Notes under the pieces: model-generated | Databases searched by the model: none | What the model was told of the DNA's origin: nothing | Seen by the model: the letters and a program-made list of their open reading frames with translations, nothing else | Program-made: the position numbers and the translations under genes | Part shown: positions 7,832-17,607 of the stretch, piece after piece | Position numbering within the stretch: the first letter of the stretch is position 1 | How the letters are laid out: every line of letters starts with the position of its first letter | Source: Deltaproteobacteria bacterium | GTDB taxonomy: Bacteria; Desulfobacterota; Syntrophobacteria; Syntrophobacterales; Syntrophobacteraceae | DNA: 64,000 nt | Assembly (NCBI GenBank): GCA_021780695.1 | Contig: JAJXYD010000044.1 | Span: forward strand, 1 to 64,000 | Reading direction: 5' to 3'

Positions 7832-9484
7832 CTATTCCCAGGCATATGTTGCGGTCAGCTCCGGGGATTCCTGCCACGGAGCCTTCAGATAGCTCCAAAC
7901 CTTGCTGTTGACCATGCGGTCGATTTCCCTCCAGAAGTTGATCGCCCCCTTGAACCCGGCGTAGGGTCCGCCGGAATCGTAGCTGTGGAGCTGCTTCATG
8001 GGGATGCCCTTCTTCTGGATGGCGTACTTTTCCTTGATGCCCGCGCAGAAGATGTCCGGCTTGTATTTTTCAATCAGCTTTTCCGTCTCGAACTGCGAAA
8101 TATCGTCGATAATAAGCGTCCCGCTTGCCATCTCCGGCATCATCCCGTCGTAGTCCTTGAACCGGAATCCCTTCGCCTTGAGCCTCTCCAGAGCCTCCTG
8201 CGATTTCCTGGGGCTAAATCTTTCCGCATCGGGCTCGACCCTCAGTTCCTCGATGTTTCGGCTGTCGGCGTCCACCTTGATATTGGGTAGGACCGAGCGG
8301 CCCTCGTAATCGTCACGGTGCGCGAATTCATAGCCCGCGGCCACCGTCTTCATTCCGATTTCCGCAAAGAGGTCCTGGTAGTGGTGGGCGCGCGAACCGC
8401 CGACAAACAGCATGGCGAGCTTGCCTTCGCACCGTGACTTGACCTCCAGCCGAACTTTTTCCACCTCCACCATTTCTTCGCCGATGATCTTTTCCACACG
8501 CTCGATCAGTTCCTCGTCCTCGAAATAGTTGGCGATCTTTCGAAGAGTTTTCGCCGTCGACGCGGCCCCTATAAAATTGACCTTGATCCAGGGGATGCCG
8601 TACTTTTTCTCCATCATTTCAGCCACGTAGTTGATCGAACGGTGGCACATGACGGTGTTGAGATCGGCTGTGTGCGAATTGGCAAACTTGTCATAGGTCG
8701 AATTTCCGCTGAAGGTCGAAACCACCGTGATTCCGGCCTCATCGAGTATCCTCTCGATTTCGAATGCGTCCCCGCCGATGTTGTACTCGCCAAGCAGATT
8801 GATCTTGAACTTTCCTTTACTGGGTGTGTCGTCGAGTCCCACCACGTGAGAGAAAAGGACGTTGTTGGCGATATGGTGGCCGGCCGACTGGCTGACTCCC
8901 TTGTAGCCCTCGCAGCTGAAACCGAAGATGTTTATCCCCAGTTCTTCTTTCATCTCGCGGGCGACCGCGTGGACGTCGTCGCCGATAAGCCCCACCGGAC
9001 AGGTGGCGAATATGCCTATGGCCTTGGGCTTGAAGTTGTCGTAGATCTCGCGGATGGCCTTTCTAAGCTTCTTTTCACCCCCGAAAACGATGTCTTCGTC
9101 CTGCAGGTCCGTCGAAAAGCAGTAGGTCATGAAATTTGCATCTCCGGGGCCATTCGTCCTGGTCTGGTTGCGCCTGGTGAGCCAACTGTAGAAGCCGCAC
9201 CCGATGGGGCCGTGGGTTAGATTTATGATGTCTCGTGTCGGCCCCAGCACAACGCCCTTACACCCCGCGTAGCTGCATCCGCGCTGGGTGATGATACCGG
9301 GGATGGTCCTCGAGTTTGCCCCGATTTCGGGCACCTCCCCGCATTCTTCTACGCTGTTTATTACAATTTGCTTTGCTCGCTTCCGGCCTACCTTCGTTGG
9401 GTATTTAGCGACAAGTTCGGCTTTTAGCTCGCCCGGATCGACGGATTCGATCCCTGTGGTTGAATTTATCTTACTGGCTGCCAT
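7832..9484 (-). CDS. nifD: NifD, nitrogenase MoFe protein alpha subunit
   Basis: 550-residue alpha subunit carrying FeMo-co. Seen: P-cluster cysteines C70, C96 and C162; the active-site motif GVSQSAGHH with Gln199 and His203 (equivalent to Azotobacter Gln191/His195); and the FeMo-co ligands C280 (MCHRSINY) and H500 (LHSYDSGGPYAG). An extra segment of roughly 50 residues around 390-440, compared with Azotobacter-type NifD, is the insertion known from Clostridium-like and other anaerobic nitrogenases. All catalytic residues point to a Mo-type enzyme; no vnf/anf delta subunit is present. It lies 30 bp after nifI2. Confidence 0.97.
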   Translation of the reverse strand: MAASKINSTTGIESVDPGELKAELVAKYPTKVGRKRAKQIVINSVEECGEVPEIGANSRTIPGIITQRGCSYAGCKGVVLGPTRDIINLTHGPIGCGFYSWLTRRNQTRTNGPGDANFMTYCFSTDLQDEDIVFGGEKKLRKAIREIYDNFKPKAIGIFATCPVGLIGDDVHAVAREMKEELGINIFGFSCEGYKGVSQSAGHHIANNVLFSHVVGLDDTPSKGKFKINLLGEYNIGGDAFEIERILDEAGITVVSTFSGNSTYDKFANSHTADLNTVMCHRSINYVAEMMEKKYGIPWIKVNFIGAASTAKTLRKIANYFEDEELIERVEKIIGEEMVEVEKVRLEVKSRCEGKLAMLFVGGSRAHHYQDLFAEIGMKTVAAGYEFAHRDDYEGRSVLPNIKVDADSRNIEELRVEPDAERFSPRKSQEALERLKAKGFRFKDYDGMMPEMASGTLIIDDISQFETEKLIEKYKPDIFCAGIKEKYAIQKKGIPMKQLHSYDSGGPYAGFKGAINFWREIDRMVNSKVWSYLKAPWQESPELTATYAWE

Positions 9485-9514
9485 TTTATCTCTCCGTTCG
9501 AAAGGGTAGGGTAC

Positions 9515-9895
9515 TCAACCCTCGTCAAGCGTTCCGGTTCCGGCTTCTCCGGTGCGCACGCTGATGGAGTCGAGCGCGGGCGTGACGAAAATCTTTCCGT
9601 CACCGGATTTTCCCGTGCGATTGGCCCTGATGATCGTTTTCACCGTGGTCTCAACCAGCGTGTCGGGCACCACCACGATCAACATCCGCTTGGGGATCAG
9701 CCGCTGGCTCTGCCCCAGCTGGGCAATGGCCTCCTCGTAGCCCTTCTCGACCCCTTCCAGCACCGAGGTGTCAACCAGCCCTTTGCCTCTTCCCAGAACG
9801 TCCTTTGCGGTCATCGAGGATATGCCGCTATCAAGGAGCGCCCGCTTGGTCTTGTTCATCATGTTCATGCGAACTATGGCCATGACCTCTTTCAT
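9515..9895 (-). CDS. nifI2: NifI2, PII-family regulator of nitrogenase
   Basis: 126 residues in the PII (GlnB) superfamily. The open frame reaches 9928, but the ATG at 9895 (MKEVMAIVRMNMM) has GAGGTG 6 nt upstream and overlaps the nifI1 stop as ATGA, showing translational coupling. Seen: a T-loop region with LGRGKG, and the conserved SGDGKIFVTP motif. In archaea and anaerobic bacteria NifI1-NifI2 complexes bind NifDK and inhibit it when ammonium is present, relieved by 2-oxoglutarate and ATP. That role is from family knowledge and gene position between nifH and nifD. Confidence 0.93.
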   Translation of the reverse strand: MKEVMAIVRMNMMNKTKRALLDSGISSMTAKDVLGRGKGLVDTSVLEGVEKGYEEAIAQLGQSQRLIPKRMLIVVVPDTLVETTVKTIIRANRTGKSGDGKIFVTPALDSISVRTGEAGTGTLDEG

Positions 9896-10248
9896 ATCTT
9901 CACCTCTTCGATGGCTCCGCCCGCGCATTCCTTGATGCCAGAACTGATGGTGTAGACCTCCTCGACCGGGCTGACAAATATCTTGCCGTCGCCGTATGCA
10001 CCCTTGTCCCCCGTTCTGGCCGCCCGGATGACCGTGCGGATCACGAAGTCCCTGTCTCCATCGTTTACCACCGTCAGAAGAAGTTCCTTGGGGATCTCAT
10101 CGTAGGTTATCTCCCCAATTTTTATTCCGCGCTGTTTTCCCCGGCCTACAACGGTTATCTTGGTAACCGCGGGAAATCCCGCTTCCATGAGCGCCGCCAT
10201 CACGTTGTCCACTTTCTCCGGCCTTACGATTGACTTGATCATTATCAT
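9892..10248 (-). CDS. nifI1: NifI1, PII-family regulator of nitrogenase
   Basis: 118 residues in the PII superfamily with the nif-specific pattern: VVGRGKQRGI in the T-loop start, ELLLTVVNDGD, and YGDGKIFVSPVEEVY near the C-terminus. It lies 11 bp after nifH and overlaps nifI2 by 4 bp. It forms the inhibitory complex with NifI2 (family knowledge). Met1 (10248) or Met3 could be the start. Confidence 0.93.
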   Translation of the reverse strand: MIMIKSIVRPEKVDNVMAALMEAGFPAVTKITVVGRGKQRGIKIGEITYDEIPKELLLTVVNDGDRDFVIRTVIRAARTGDKGAYGDGKIFVSPVEEVYTISSGIKECAGGAIEEVKI

Positions 10249-10259
10249 TTGGGCTTCTC

Positions 10260-11437
<1,178 letters not shown>

Positions 11438-12682
11438 TTAAAGTTCACCGGGTGGTACTTGGCTAACCGCATCCAATTTACTGGTTAAAATTGATCTACC
11501 CAATGGTGCGGGCCGAGCAAGCACTCTCTTAGCAAGCTTGGCGGCAGATGGAACTGCCCTCATGGCAGGTGCTTCGATAAAATAGAAAGTAAGAGAACAA
11601 AACGGTATCAAGAACGTAGTACAGCAGAGAATAGTTAACCAATGTTCAAGAGGTGAAAAAGTTGCCGCTTTCGTAAAGCCGACAATAAATTTAAAGGTTA
11701 TAAATAATGTAATACCGTGTAGAAGATACGTGCTATACGATATTTCACCAAGCATCCTCGATAATCTGTTACTAAAAATACCGAATAGCGTATTGCCTCC
11801 TGCAATAATAAAAAAGGCTATCGCTAATAGAAAAATTGCTCCAAATGTGTATGCCGTGTGATATAATACTATATCTGCAAACAAAGATCCCAATGCAATG
11901 ACAGATCCAATATTTCCTCGTATAATACTACTAATATATTTATTGTTTACGATAAACGAAGTAGATATTCCAAATGCAAATGGAAGTAATAATATACGTC
12001 TAGGAAAGTGCCATAATAAAAAAACAATTATTAAAGAAACGATGCTTGTTTTTATACATTTAGATGAGGGACGTGATGATATGAATATGGCTAAAATTGG
12101 AAGGGAAATATAGAAAAATATCTCATATGGTAGTGACCAATATATAGACGCAACAATCATCTTTGTATAATATATACTGTTTATGATTGGCGATCCAATA
12201 ATGGTAAATGAAAGCCATTGTATTATCTCTGATATTATATGGTATGGCGTACTATACAGATCAAAATGAGATAACGCAAAAACTATTATAAATAAAATAC
12301 ATACTGACAATATATATAGTGGAACTAGTCTAAGAAAACGGGATGTGTATAAGTCCACCCAATTTATAGGCTTTAATTTCGCGTTTATAAGTTTTGATGA
12401 AAACAAGAAACCGGTAATCATAAAGAATAAGACAACGCTGCCTTGGCCGAATTGAGCGTATAGATTAGAAGGCGGAATAGACCAAACTCCACTGTGTAGA
12501 AAGAAATACCATATGGCCGAATGGTGGAGAAATACGAAAAAAGCCGCGTATCCTCTCAAACCGTCTATGGAGACATAGCGACCGGATTGGGGGGGGACCC
12601 CGATATATTTTGCAGGGAGCAATGCACAAATTAGAGCCGCCGAAACGGATGCAATTGCCCACACAGGGTTTAGCGGACTCAT
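11438..12682 (-). CDS. membrane acyltransferase, OafA/acyltransferase-3 family
   Basis: 414-residue multi-pass protein of the acyltransferase-3 family, which moves acyl (often acetyl) groups onto cell-surface sugars such as O-antigen. Seen: the family N-terminal signature near residue 37 (SIDGLRGYAAFFVFLHHS, with the proposed catalytic His), about ten hydrophobic segments, and the later motif MLGEISYSTYLLHG. The core (about 11690-12420) is strikingly AT-rich, with many ATA/TTA/AAT codons, unlike both flanks, which suggests recent transfer. The C-terminal 35 residues return to the local composition. ATG at 12682 has only a distant AGGAG. It reads toward the nif operon but shares no evident function with it. 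Confidence 0.85.
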   Translation of the reverse strand: MSPLNPVWAIASVSAALICALLPAKYIGVPPQSGRYVSIDGLRGYAAFFVFLHHSAIWYFFLHSGVWSIPPSNLYAQFGQGSVVLFFMITGFLFSSKLINAKLKPINWVDLYTSRFLRLVPLYILSVCILFIIVFALSHFDLYSTPYHIISEIIQWLSFTIIGSPIINSIYYTKMIVASIYWSLPYEIFFYISLPILAIFISSRPSSKCIKTSIVSLIIVFLLWHFPRRILLLPFAFGISTSFIVNNKYISSIIRGNIGSVIALGSLFADIVLYHTAYTFGAIFLLAIAFFIIAGGNTLFGIFSNRLSRMLGEISYSTYLLHGITLFITFKFIVGFTKAATFSPLEHWLTILCCTTFLIPFCSLTFYFIEAPAMRAVPSAAKLAKRVLARPAPLGRSILTSKLDAVSQVPPGEL

Positions 12683-12983
12683 TTGTTCAGGGTAGCTCCT
12701 GGGACAGGGAAAAAATGTGAAATACCATCTCGTTTTTCTATTTAGAATGACCTGATTTGATTACCTACAACTTACTCTCGAGTTTCTCAATAAAAAAATA
12801 AAAGTTTGTAAGGGCTAAAACAGAACCGAAGCTCTATGCGTCAAATAGCCTTTGACGGCCCGTTGATTTTGAGCAGGCAAACGGTCTGCGCTCTACCTCC
12901 CTTCCCAGGGTTTTTCCCCTGGCGCCGGGAGAAACATCCCGTGCTGAGGCAGGTTTATTTATTTTAAAGCCTCTTCGACTACG
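12683..12983. other. intergenic region with no recognised gene
   Basis: AT-rich near the acyltransferase start, then GC-rich. A small inverted repeat (CCCAGGG...CCCCTGG, near 12905-12923) lies behind the stop of the zinc-ribbon gene on the minus strand, without a T-run. No promoter or RNA was recognised. Confidence 0.4.
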
Positions 12984-13679
12984 TTAATTCCCAGTGGAGT
13001 CCGGCAGAGGAATCTCATAAATATTTTCATTTTCCTTCTGGTGAGAAAGAGACCTTTCTCGCCATGTCCGCCGATACGGATTGCGGTTTTCCCACTTTGC
13101 TTTTACATGGGAATGGTGCGGCAAGACATTTGGCGATGCGGGCCGGTTGAGGTTACCGGTAAGTTGCTTTGGCTGAGGCTGCGAACCGGTGGCAGAAGGG
13201 GATGCTTCGGCCTGGGGAACACCCGGGGAGCTGCTCTGCGGTGACTGTGCGGCCGGATTTGTTTGGCGGGGCAGGGGAAATTTTTTGGCCGCCTGGGGCT
13301 CAGGAGGAATAGGAAATTTATTTGATAGGGGAGCAACATGATTTTGCGCACCCGGTAGGGGAGGTAAGCTTTTGGGCACTTTAATTTCCGAGGTTTGCGA
13401 AATGAATAAAAACCAGAAAACGGCCGTCAGCAGTGCTATAAAAACGGGATAGGCAATCTCGCGCCGAGCCAGGGGATTGGCCTCCCGGGAAAGGTCGAAA
13501 AAAGAGCCGCAAAGGGTGCAGCGCCCCCTTTTGAAATCTTTTCTTGCGTTAAGATAATTTAGCTTTCCGCAAGTAGGACAATGGATTGGATAACCCGGTT
13601 GGCGCGGTGTCAAAGGCTGGGGGCTCAACTCACTTCCCGGACAAGTTTTCACCCCTGGTGGGTCCGCGGGTTTAGCCAT
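12984..13679 (-). CDS. zinc-ribbon, single-span, proline-rich protein of unknown function
   Basis: 231 residues. Seen: a CxxC...CxxC zinc ribbon (HCPTCG at about 34-39, RCTLCG at about 53-58), one membrane segment (about residues 76-93, YPVFIALLTAVFWFLFIS), then a long proline/serine/glutamine-rich tail of low complexity. ATG at 13679 has GGAGGTAG upstream. The layout (cytoplasmic zinc ribbon, one span, disordered outer tail) resembles MJ0042-type zinc-ribbon membrane proteins seen in Desulfobacterota and Myxococcota, where the role is unknown. No neighbour gives a functional hint. Confidence 0.7.
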   Translation of the reverse strand: MAKPADPPGVKTCPGSELSPQPLTPRQPGYPIHCPTCGKLNYLNARKDFKRGRCTLCGSFFDLSREANPLARREIAYPVFIALLTAVFWFLFISQTSEIKVPKSLPPLPGAQNHVAPLSNKFPIPPEPQAAKKFPLPRQTNPAAQSPQSSSPGVPQAEASPSATGSQPQPKQLTGNLNRPASPNVLPHHSHVKAKWENRNPYRRTWRERSLSHQKENENIYEIPLPDSTGN

Positions 13680-13961
13680 GTCGGCTACCTCCGTACATGT
13701 TAAATCCAGACCGTGGGAAATTCTCGGATAGAAAATTAGGCGGTAACATAAAAATTACCTGTATTTTTACTGCACGGCAACGAGACCTCGGCGTCTGCCC
13801 TGCGTAATCCCAAACCACCGCCTTTACGGCAATAGCCCTCTGGATACAATCCATAAGGATTATGATTAAATTAAAACATGATTTTCCCGGAACGAAAACC
13901 ATAGAGTTTGATTGTGTGCAAAGAAAATGAAGCGGACCCGGGATTCTGCGGGATAAACTGT

Positions 13962-14390
13962 ATGAAGCAAACGCCGCTGGCTGTAAAAAGTGTGATAGCC
14001 CGAAACGATCGAGGTTTTACGATTTTTTTAACCGGGCTCTTCCGGTTAGCCACTCTGTGGGCCTGTTTCTATCCGGCTCTTGTCCTTATTTTCTTTCAGT
14101 CCCTTTATTGGCTAAGGTTTGCGAGATTTCCAAATAGCCTCATCGCGCCCGGGTTTTTAAAAAAATTGCATCATCTTACACACTGGGCCGGCATTGACAT
14201 TTTGGTCGCCAAATTCCTCGATCTGCCCTTTTTCATTGTTTTGCCCGTTATAATTTTCTGTTTGCTTTTCATTTTTTTTGAAAGTGTGCTTGCCATTTAT
14301 TTTCTCCTGTGCGATTCAAAAAGGATTGGAGCCAATCTTGCAAAACGCATTTCAAAAATGGACAAACACAACCGGAGGGCCGATCAATGA
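13962..14390 (+). CDS. small membrane protein of unknown function
   Basis: About 142 residues with two strong membrane segments (RLATLWACFYPALVLIFFQ and FFIVLPVIIFCLLFIFFE) separated by a polar loop, and a basic C-terminus. The frame opens at a TTG (13908), but the ATG at 13962 is a more likely start; neither has a good ribosome binding site. Its stop overlaps the start of the isochorismatase gene as ATGA, so the two are probably cotranscribed and coupled. No family was recognised. Confidence 0.6.
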   Translation: MKQTPLAVKSVIARNDRGFTIFLTGLFRLATLWACFYPALVLIFFQSLYWLRFARFPNSLIAPGFLKKLHHLTHWAGIDILVAKFLDLPFFIVLPVIIFCLLFIFFESVLAIYFLLCDSKRIGANLAKRISKMDKHNRRADQ

Positions 14391-14953
14391 ACATGTACCA
14401 AGAATTTTTAAATCCCGGTGAATGTTTACTTCTTCTAATAGATATTCAGAAATCTCTTCTCGACCTTTGCGTTGAACGCGAGCAAATCGTATCAAATACC
14501 GCTGCCTTAATAGAAGCGGCCAAAGTTTTCAATTTACCCGTTATCTTTACGGTTCAAAATCCGGATAAGCTTGGCCCCTTTTTGCCTCAATTAACCGACA
14601 TGATTTCTGAGCCCGAAATATATGCCAAGATGGAGTTTGACTCTTTGGAAAACGAGCAAATAGCCAGGGCGATTCGCCGCACGGGCCGAAAGACCCTGCT
14701 TTTGGCCGGGATGGAAGGCCACATTTGCATATTTCACTCGGCCCTTGGGGCTCTGCGCCAGGGATATCGCGTTCATATCCCACAGGATGCGGTGACGTCG
14801 AGGAGCCAATTTAATCGGCAATTAGGCTGTCAACGCACGGATAAAGCCGGAGCTGTGCTGACGTCGACGGAAATGATCATCTATGAGTTGCTCCACCAGG
14901 GAGGCACTAAAGAATTCCGCTCCCTCCTGCCGCTTCTAAAAAGACTTTCCTAG
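14387..14953 (+). CDS. isochorismatase-family cysteine hydrolase
   Basis: 188 residues with the isochorismatase/nicotinamidase fold. Seen: the catalytic Asp in LLLLIDIQ, a Lys at YAKMEFDSL, and the catalytic Cys in AGMEGHICIFHSA, a complete Asp-Lys-Cys set. Start ATG at 14387 (or in-frame ATG at 14393) with GGAGG 7 nt upstream. It resembles YcaC-like members, whose natural substrates are mostly unknown; it should not be read as making or degrading isochorismate without more evidence. Confidence 0.85.
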   Translation: MNMYQEFLNPGECLLLLIDIQKSLLDLCVEREQIVSNTAALIEAAKVFNLPVIFTVQNPDKLGPFLPQLTDMISEPEIYAKMEFDSLENEQIARAIRRTGRKTLLLAGMEGHICIFHSALGALRQGYRVHIPQDAVTSRSQFNRQLGCQRTDKAGAVLTSTEMIIYELLHQGGTKEFRSLLPLLKRLS

Positions 14954-15383
14954 CCTCGGCCCGAATCTGAAGGGATCACGCTTAAGGCCTGGTGAGGAGG
15001 TGCTAAATCTAACCGGGCTTTCCTGGTGTTGCGTTCCGTAAATTGGACGCTATAAAACAATTTAACTTTTTATCCTCCCCGCAGGTTGAGCCTGTCTGGG
15101 GGAATATCTCCGGACTTAAGAAACGTCACGCTAGGCCCGCGGAAGCTTTTCTGCACGCAATGTCAAGGAGGCGGAAAAAATCGGGGAAAACGGTATGTCT
15201 CCCATTCGGATCCCGAGACGGTTTTGCCCGTTTTTAATTTAGCGGGGCCGCGCAATTCCAATCTGGTGCAGTCCGGCGGCAAAAGCCCATAGTTGCAGCA
15301 ACCGAACCGCACCAGGGGGAAAACCGCGCTTGCCTCGTTACGGTATAAGATGGGGGCGAGGATATAATATCCTCAAAACCTTA
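14954..15383. other. gene-free region with several hairpin-forming sequences
   Basis: No convincing gene. (1) 15182-15230 folds into an imperfect long hairpin (CGGGGAAAACGG... with ...CGTTTTGCCCG-type complement, inner GTCTC/GAGAC) followed by TTTTT at 15231-15235, resembling a plus-strand terminator. (2) CTGGTGC (15263-15269) pairs exactly with GCACCAG (15309-15315) around a GC-rich interior that could fold further. (3) GAGGATATAATATCCTC (15358-15374) is a perfect palindrome 10 bp past the DUF2950 stop. The middle element faintly recalls part of a cobalamin riboswitch core, but B12-box and gene context are missing. Confidence 0.4.
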
Positions 15384-16346
15384 TCATTTGACGATGCTCC
15401 AGCTTTTATCGGGATTAAAGAGCTTAACGGCTCGTGCCCTCGACTCGGTCTTGGGGCCCAGGTCCTTCTGATAGACCACGCCCTGGTTATTTACCTGAAA
15501 GGTCATTACCCCGGAGACGTCGTATTTTGCAGGATAGGCAATCATGGCAAATCCGCCGGTCATTTTGCCCTTATCGATATAGCTAAAGGCACCGTCCTGG
15601 GCGTTTTTCCCCTGTCCGGTCAATATCTTGTAGTGATAGCCCTCGAATACGCCCTTTTCTCCGGCCCCGTATCCTATTTTTATCGCATTTTCCATGAAGG
15701 CGCTCAGTGGACTGGGTTGCCCGCCCTCGCTCGTTTTCCAGTAGAGTCCGTTTTTTTTGCCCGGAGAACTGATAAATTTTTGCGCATACTCAAACACGCC
15801 GGAATTGTCGTGTATTTGAGATGCATATGCCTTCTGGGCCTTAACGTATTGCTCGCAGCACTTAATAGCCTCCAGTTCGTTTCTGCCTATGCGCCTGTTC
15901 AGGATTTCCAGCCGTCCCTCACGCGTGTCGAAGTGCCATTTCCCCTTTTCCTTAATGATCGGAATCGGGAAGGGCCAGTTGTCTTTGCCGATGTCGAGTA
16001 CGACTTTTCGCTCGCTTACCTGGTCGATTTTATTGTTTTCCGCAAACATCTGTAGAGCGCGCTCCCGTGTCTGATTGTCTGCGACCTTGTCGCCCGAATG
16101 AATCAAGTCATGGGAGCCGGCTCCCAAAATGGCTCGAAGCTCTTTAGCGTCCTTATTTTTAAGGGCCGCAATAAAAGCGTTTACCGCAAGTTGGGGGGAG
16201 CTGAAAACCTTCTGCTTAAAATGTCGAGCCCCTTTCGAGGCGGCCAGGCCAAGACTGCAAAATCCCGGTGAGACCAGCAAAGCTGCCCCCAGCAATACTG
16301 CTGCAAAACAGCGACTCTTCGTCTTTCTATTTTTCAAAGCACTCAT
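15384..16346 (-). CDS. DUF2950 family exported protein
   Basis: 320 residues with a Sec signal peptide (basic start, then CFAAVLLGAALLVSPGFCSLGLAA). The rest matches the DUF2950 pattern: FSSPQLAVNAFIAALKNKDAKELRAILG, a central WHFDTREGRLEILNRRIGRNELEAI, and GGFAMIAYPAKYDVSGVMTFQVN near the end. The frame extends to 16373, but ATG at 16346 has GGAGG 6 nt upstream. DUF2950 genes are commonly found beside DUF3300 genes, as here (48-bp gap). The function is unknown; a periplasmic partner of DUF3300 is inferred. Last gene of the envelope operon. Confidence 0.85.
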   Translation of the reverse strand: MSALKNRKTKSRCFAAVLLGAALLVSPGFCSLGLAASKGARHFKQKVFSSPQLAVNAFIAALKNKDAKELRAILGAGSHDLIHSGDKVADNQTRERALQMFAENNKIDQVSERKVVLDIGKDNWPFPIPIIKEKGKWHFDTREGRLEILNRRIGRNELEAIKCCEQYVKAQKAYASQIHDNSGVFEYAQKFISSPGKKNGLYWKTSEGGQPSPLSAFMENAIKIGYGAGEKGVFEGYHYKILTGQGKNAQDGAFSYIDKGKMTGGFAMIAYPAKYDVSGVMTFQVNNQGVVYQKDLGPKTESRARAVKLFNPDKSWSIVK

Positions 16347-16394
16347 GCTCGATCCTCCAAAGAATACATCCACGATTAAGGGCGAAAAGCTCGA

Positions 16395-17588
16395 CTATCT
16401 CCTTCGAAACCCGCCTGCACCCAAACCGCCGCCACGGCTTCTAAAGCTTCCGCTGCTTCTCATGGCGGATTCGCGACTGGCCGAACCCCGAGAAGCGTAA
16501 CCGCGAACCTCATTGCCGTGTCCGAGACCCTGAAAGGCCGAAGGCCGGTTTTGTTGGGATCGGCCGGCCGAGCTGGATCGTCCGTAGTTGCCGTAAGAGG
16601 AACGATTTTGAGAGGGCGTAGTGCGCGAAGCCGCGTTTCTGGGGGTTGAACGGGGCTTTTGGACCGATGAGGCCGCGGTTGTGCGGCCGTTAGAGCCTTG
16701 AGGCCTGTTATTGGCCGCCTTGTTTCTCTGGGGATTGTCTTGCCTGTTAACCTGATTTCTGTAGGCAGCCCCTTTCCCATAGGCAGCATTGTGCTCCCAC
16801 TTCTGCGTCTGAACATTTTTGAGGTTGTTCGGATGGAAGTTATTGATATTTATGTTTTTATTAACATTAACGTTTACATCTCCATGCCCCCAGTTCCAGT
16901 GGCCCCATCCGTTGTTCCACGCCGCTCCAACGGCCACTCCGGCCGCAAAGCCGATGGCCCCCGCCGCAAGCACCGAGCCGGCGGGATAATAGGGATAAGG
17001 CGGATAGGCGGGATAAGGCCATGCTCCGTAGACAACGGTCGGATTATAGGCCGGTACGTAGATTACCTGCGGGTTGGCGGGTTCGATCGTTATGATGTCC
17101 TTCTCGACGATTACCTTTTGTTGCGCATCGGTCTTCAATGTGGACTGAGCCTTGGCTTTGGCGCGCAATTTTTGCACGGTGCTCATCACCTGGGCTTGCT
17201 GGCCGATAAAGGCGTCACCCAGGTTTTCCGTCCAGGCAAGCTGATCGCTCATCATTGCTAGGACTTGGGGAAAAGGCACAAGGGCTTTTATGCTCATATC
17301 CCAGTTCATTTTATCAATTGCCGCGTTTAAGTCCGATCCCTTGAGATTTGCATTATTTTTTACCCAGCGGTCGGCCTCGACCACCTGCACCGGATAGGTA
17401 GCGGCTATAAGGACCTGAGCCAGCAGGGAGTCGGGATAAAGGGCAATTGGGGCTAGCATTTGTTCCAACTGTTCCTGGTTAAAGGTTTTGGGACCGGCTC
17501 CATTCTGGGCGAATACCCAGGGCGGGGCGCCCATGACGATAATGAGCGCTAACAATGCACACTTGCTGATTATCTTTGAAAAATTCAT
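16395..17588 (-). CDS. DUF3300 family exported protein
   Basis: 397 residues with a signal peptide (KIISKCALLALIIVMGAPPWVFA). The N-terminal half is the DUF3300 domain: QLEQMLAPIALYPDSLLAQVL, MNWDMSIKALVPFP, then a Tyr/Pro stretch (VVYGAWPYPAYPPYPYYP) and a glycine/alanine hydrophobic segment. The C-terminal 150 residues are low-complexity Asn/Arg/Ser/Gly. ATG at 17588 has AGGAG 6 nt upstream. The function is unknown; the tail suggests surface or peptidoglycan contact (inferred). It lies 19 bp after the DUF3313 gene. Confidence 0.87.
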   Translation of the reverse strand: MNFSKIISKCALLALIIVMGAPPWVFAQNGAGPKTFNQEQLEQMLAPIALYPDSLLAQVLIAATYPVQVVEADRWVKNNANLKGSDLNAAIDKMNWDMSIKALVPFPQVLAMMSDQLAWTENLGDAFIGQQAQVMSTVQKLRAKAKAQSTLKTDAQQKVIVEKDIITIEPANPQVIYVPAYNPTVVYGAWPYPAYPPYPYYPAGSVLAAGAIGFAAGVAVGAAWNNGWGHWNWGHGDVNVNVNKNININNFHPNNLKNVQTQKWEHNAAYGKGAAYRNQVNRQDNPQRNKAANNRPQGSNGRTTAASSVQKPRSTPRNAASRTTPSQNRSSYGNYGRSSSAGRSQQNRPSAFQGLGHGNEVRGYASRGSASRESAMRSSGSFRSRGGGLGAGGFRRR

Positions 17589-17607
17589 ATGATACTCCTA
17601 GTGTGGA

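Noticed and set aside
15241..15330. Possible cobalamin riboswitch
   Set aside because: Only a short part resembles the core; the B12 box and a downstream cobalamin-related gene are missing on either strand.
15330..16055. 241-codon plus-strand open frame
   Set aside because: It lies wholly opposite the DUF2950 gene, which has a signal peptide, a good ribosome binding site and family motifs; the plus frame has none of these.
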